Below the pieces are notes generated by a model, which had not been told where the DNA came from, ran no database searches, and saw nothing but the letters and a program-made list of their open reading frames with translations. A stretch of 64,000 bases of DNA from Gigaspora rosea (lineage: Eukaryota; Glomeromycota; Glomeromycetes; Diversisporales; Gigasporaceae), in NCBI GenBank assembly GCA_003550325.1, contig QKWP01000072.1, forward strand, positions 377,234 to 441,233, given 5' to 3'. Made by a program: the position numbers and the translations under genes. Every line of letters begins with the position of its first letter. The first letter of the stretch is position 1. Of this stretch, positions 59,631-64,000 are shown piece by piece.

Positions 59631-60290
59631 CACGTTAACGACTACGTGTTAAGGGATAAAGATTATGAAAGTTCTAGATAGCACGTCACGTGTTAAGCTT
59701 AGTAGCACCCACCGTTGAATAGCATGTAACGTTGGTACGCTATGTAAATCAAAACTATATGTGGTCATATAACTTTCAGATTGTGATTGATAGGTAATAA
59801 TTAATACAAATTTTTAAATAGATGTACAGCCCTAACGGGATCGATAATTTTGGATAAATTTTCACAAAGACTAGCATTACATCTCTGCGAACAAGGCTAT
59901 AGAATTATTTCATTTATTTAAACAAGAAAAACTGTAATATGATACGTGTTTTTTTTTTCTTAAAGGAAGCAGCAAAAAGGAAGGAGTAAATTTAGTTTCG
60001 TTTTTAAAGAAATGACTCTATAACTTTGTTTATAGGTACAGTACGTAATACTTGTCTTTAAGAAGTTTTATCCAAAACTATCGAACCATTAGGGCTGTAT
60101 GCCTGTTTAAAAATTTGTATTAATTAATTATTACCTATCGATCGCTGTCTGAAAAAATTTATTAATAAATTTTATTATATGACCAGTATATGACCACATA
60201 TAGTTTGATTTACATAGCAGATGGTATACCGCGCATCCCAACGTAGCGTGTTAAACAACACGTTAACGTGCCAAGCAACACGTTAACGTG
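59631..60290. mobile_element. Fold-back element with ~240-bp TIRs (CACGTTAACG)
   Basis: CACGTTAACGACTACGTGTT at the left and AACACGTTAACGTG at the right open long diverged arms. Shared inverted segments include AAACTATATGTGGTCATATA, GATAGGTAATAATTAATACA, AAATTTTTAAA and ACAGCCCTAA. The ~200-bp centre is AT-rich without a frame. Flanking duplications were not found. Confidence 0.75.
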
Positions 60291-60929
60291 TCGTATATTG
60301 AATTCAAATGCATATAAACGAATGAATTTGACTTCAATAAAAGATACATGTAGAGAAGTTTCCTCAGATTTTACTTAAGAAAATAAAGGAAGTAAGCTAG
60401 TGTAGTATTGAAGAGACCTTTATTCGCGTAAATCAGATAAACTCCCTCCTTAATAGTTACAACATGCACCTGTATGCAAGGCTAGCCAATCATAAAGGGT
60501 TATTTGCATCATTTTATATTATTAGGAAGGAATACTAATCTAAATTACTTAATATGTTCGGATACAATAGTAACAATTGTCGGAAGATAATAACATTATC
60601 ATATGATTATAAAAAATCGATACGATAGTATAGGTATAGATCATTGGATGAATCAAATATCCTTAAGATGTATACTATGTGTATTTGGGCTGCTATCGCG
60701 ACGGCCCAAATAACTTATAAAAAACAGAAGAAATATAATAAAAAGTATTTCAAGTTAATAACACAGTTAATAAAGATTATATTTATTAACTAACTTCGTA
60801 ATAAAATTTACTAAAAAATACAGAATTTAACATTATTTATTAATATTTCTAACTATATATAAAACCATTACTTTACATAATTTTTAAAATCATGACTAGT
60901 TACGATATTAATATTGTACAAAGCACTTA
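60291..60929. other. Short intergenic, 3' side of the deacetylase gene
   Basis: No feature was recognised. It includes the AT-rich 3' flank of the minus-strand chitin deacetylase (60780-60929). Confidence 0.45.
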
Positions 60930-62325
60930 TTAACTTAAATTATAAATACAAGATAATAGTACAGTTGCCAAGATAAAAGACCATATATAACTGAAATAAT
61001 AACTATTCTTTAAAGCCAAAGAAGTTGTTGGATTACTATTTTGTGAAGTTGAATCTTGACTAACCCCATTCTGAGATGAGTCTGGAACATTATCAGGTGG
61101 TGGTACCGCCTGCGGTGTTGGAGTAGGAGTAGGAGTAGCAGTAGTAGTTGTCGTAGAATTCTCTTTATAATATATTCCAGGAAAACCCAAACAATCAGCG
61201 ACCGGTTTAATATTAAATGATGCATTTTGAAGGATAGGAACTACCAATGGACCTTGAGCAGCGGTTTGATTATATAAATCATGTTCAAGGGAAATATGGC
61301 CGGTTGTGCTACTTTGCCTTACCCATTGGGTAAAATTACCCTCAACCCACGACATTTGAAAACTAGGATTGCCATCAGAAAGCCAATCATTTGTATCCAT
61401 ATCCCAAATTACAACTTTGTATCCAAGCTGTGTACATATGTTTCGTACACGATCATCAACATCACCAAATGGTGGACGCATGTATTTAGGCGTAACTCCA
61501 GATACGTTCTTTATAATTTCAGCAGTCCATTGTAATTCTGCAATGACCTGTTCTGTAGACTGAGAAGTAAGATACTGATGTGACCAAGTATGTATACCGA
61601 CTTGATGACCTTTATAAATTTAAATATTAATAAATGAAAATAAACGAGTAGATAAACAAATACAGTATATAAATAAATTTTTACCAGATCTAACAATCCT
61701 CTGTAAAATTTGAGGATTTTCGACTACTCGGGAACCAACAACAAAAAAAGTAACTTTGACCCCTACTCTATCGAGAAAGTCAAGAAGAGTTGTTGTGAAC
61801 GAGCTAATGAAAATGGAAATGTTAATGAAAAATTAGCATATATTATTTAATTTATTGAAATTACTGTATATACAATATTTAAAGTTTAATATTTACCTCG
61901 GACCATCATCAAAAGTGAGTCCCCAATCTAATATTAAGTAAATAATTTGGAATTAAGTAAGTTAAAATAAATTAACCCAACATTTAATATGAAAATAATG
62001 AATTTCCTTATTTACCACGAACAGTTGGACAATAAATAACATCAGAATCATTACGAACACAACCAGAACAAGTCCACCAACAATAAGTATCCGTAGATGG
62101 ACAAACATTGGCATTTATATCGTTCAATGATCTAGTACTAGCATTTGCAACCTTAGACATGTCTACTAATGCGGTGAAATCGGATCTATTCGGTGGCGGA
62201 GTGTCGACCGCTGGCCATCCTGAAAGCGTAGTAGTTTGACATATCGATAGTTGTATGAATAGACTAAAAGTCAATAAACTGAATGTTAAGAATAGAAATT
62301 CAAAATGTTTCAACATATTGCTCAT
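60930..62325 (-). CDS. GPI-anchored chitin deacetylase (CE4 polysaccharide deacetylase)
   Basis: Exons 62325-62016, 61927-61897, 61803-61685 and 61609-60930 join in phase to 380 codons including stop. The introns are 88, 93 and 75 nt, all GT-AG, and the 31-nt exon 2 encodes the core of motif 1. The N-terminus is a signal peptide (FLFLTFSLLTFSLFIQLSIC). CE4 motifs are all present: TFDDGP, HTWSH, RPPFGD, DMDTNDW and GHISLEHD. A Ser/Thr/Pro linker (TATPTPTPTP) and a hydrophobic end (SYIWSFILATVLLSCIYNLS) predict a GPI anchor at the plasma membrane or wall. The enzyme removes acetyl groups from chitin to give chitosan, which can reduce recognition of chitin oligomers by plants and alters the wall. 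It appears intact and full-length for the family. Confidence 0.92.
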
Positions 62326-64000
62326 AAGTTAGACCCAACTTTGGATGAGCATAAAAATTCGTTTTAACAATCTTTATATACTTTACCGAAGCTAATTCAT
62401 AGGGGTTCAGAACTTCTAAGAATTGTTATATAAAATGCACGTATACAAATATGTACAATAAGCCATTCAATTTATTTTTTTGCAATTAGGGAAAAAAAGA
62501 TTGTTATCGACGAAAAATACACAAAATGAGTATAATTATAGGGGTTACAAGAAAGATAATCAACACTACGGAATTTAGACTAATATGTAATTGTAACGGT
62601 TAATGTCAAAATTAAATATCTATACTAAAGTAGGATAATACTAATCAAAGTTTTTTATTCTTGTGCATGTATATGTTGTGTTTCCTCTTCGTTATAATTA
62701 TAAAAATAGGAAATGCAAAAATTGGGCGGAATCCATATTAAGTTAATGTATGTATATATGCATATATGTACGTACACACGTACGTACTATGCTTTTCTTT
62801 TTTTTTTTTACAAATTAAACTTGTATTTCATTAATTATATTGTCTATGACCATTATATATCAAATCGTGGAAGATTAACTTACTATATTTGCATAAGCAG
62901 AATTCTTATTTCCGCTCATACCCAACATACCCAACGATTCAAATTATAATACATCATTAAAAGCATTTATATTGCTTGATTAGGATGTTTACTGTTTCAC
63001 GCAGTTTTTGAATGCAGATAACCTAGATACCCTCTTCTAAGACTGGACAAAAATGCACAATTTAGGGGGCATGCATTTTATAATGATTGACTAACAATAT
63101 GCGCATTTATGGTGGGTGTCATTTTTAGCATCCGTTAGATGAGCTTCATATAAGGAAGGTACAATTAAGGAGGATATAATGACATTGCATTCACGTATCT
63201 AATTCGACTAATTTTATCGGGTCATTAATAGTTCTCCCAATTTTTAGAACAAGGGTCGCTATCTAAACGTCGTCAACCTTTGTGTTTTAAATTTTGTCTA
63301 ATAATATTAATTGTTTAGATCGTCTAATTTGATGTAATAATTTTGTTTAATGAACTTCTAAATATTGTACATACATAAATATGTTAATTCGTCTCTTCAT
63401 TATTTTAAAACGAGAATGGTCGAATTGTTACACTATTATTATAACCAACCATATTTCGATATCAATGTTAATAAAAAAAGTACACTTATTTAAAGCACTT
63501 GGAGTGACAAATAACGTAGTTCAATTATTTATATATTGCATGTGATGTGAATAATTTATTAAATGTACGTACGTACGATTTTTAATTTTTAAAAAATCGC
63601 ATCACACCAGGTATTTTAGATCAATTCGGGTCATTCGGATAATTTTATCCGATGTGTCCTATATCGATATTCACTATTTAGGGTTAGTAATTGTTTGATG
63701 GAAAGAAATATATGCTATGTGCATGATGCCAGCAACAGCAACTCATTATAAAAATTTATATACCGGTAAAAATTTCATAAAAATATTATAAGAGTTACGA
63801 GGAAGATTATTTTAAAATCTAATTCGCACTTGATAGTTTCATCTCTCGAGATTCAATCTGTAAGGAGAATGTACTATAATATTTACTATTTATCCTTCTT
63901 ACGCAAAATTTCTCTTCCGGTTTGTTTTTTTAAACAGTGTTATGTTATAGGTAACACGAAAAATGTAAATTGGCTTTGAGGCGTGGCGAACTATAATTTT
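62326..64000. other. Upstream region of the deacetylase gene and AT-rich end of window
   Basis: No further gene seen. A TATA-like TTTATATACTTTA lies at 62380 on the + strand, not clearly placed for the minus-strand gene. ACGTACGTAC runs occur near 62770 and 63565. Nothing else repetitive was seen. Confidence 0.4.

Overview
The window looks like nuclear DNA of an arbuscular mycorrhizal fungus (Glomeromycotina, Rhizophagus/Glomus-like). The reasons are very AT-rich intergenic DNA, short GT-AG introns of about 60-100 nt, a Sel1-repeat plus tyrosine-kinase-like (TKL) kinase gene with a decayed paralogue (a gene class expanded in these fungi), a decayed VWA/alpha-kinase gene, a GPI-anchored chitin deacetylase, small secreted cysteine-rich proteins, and dense hAT-type transposon debris. 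The organism call is inference from content; no marker gene is present.

Layout. 1-6.2 kb: minisatellite, a fold-back element, a hAT-type MITE (small non-autonomous transposon), a 1-kb tRNA-headed retroposon and a VWA/alpha-kinase pseudogene. 6.2-10.8 kb: gene-poor AT-rich DNA. 10.8-13.7 kb: a Sel1/kinase gene whose first intron is a tandem array with regularly spaced splice-like junctions. 14-21 kb: MITEs, a broken BED-finger hAT transposase gene and a nested 1.1-kb element. 22.7-27.5 kb: a second retroposon copy, a second splice-motif satellite interrupted by an insertion, two MITEs of one family and an assembly gap. 28.4-31.2 kb: an inverted, decayed paralogue of the Sel1/kinase gene carrying its own version of the intron array. 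33.6-36.9 kb: tandem duplication of a multi-exon membrane-protein gene, one copy decayed. 38.5-44.2 kb: MITEs, a BED-finger fragment and large non-autonomous elements. 44.5-45.4 kb and 52.3 kb: two predicted secreted proteins. 53.7-60.3 kb: a third retroposon copy hit by a MITE, GC-rich hairpin repeats, nested fold-back elements. 60.9-62.3 kb: a complete four-exon chitin deacetylase.

Three genes (chitin deacetylase and the two secreted proteins) point outward to the cell wall or host interface; the Sel1/kinase and alpha-kinase genes belong to signalling families. No operon-like coupling is expected. The most unusual observation is the intron array: nine near-identical units of about 123 bp in the + gene, joined by acceptor-NNN-donor junctions whose 3-nt spacer differs at every junction, with the same architecture in the inverted paralogue. 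The second strongest is a set of nine transposable elements in six families, each with an exact 8-bp target-site duplication, which dates several nested insertions.
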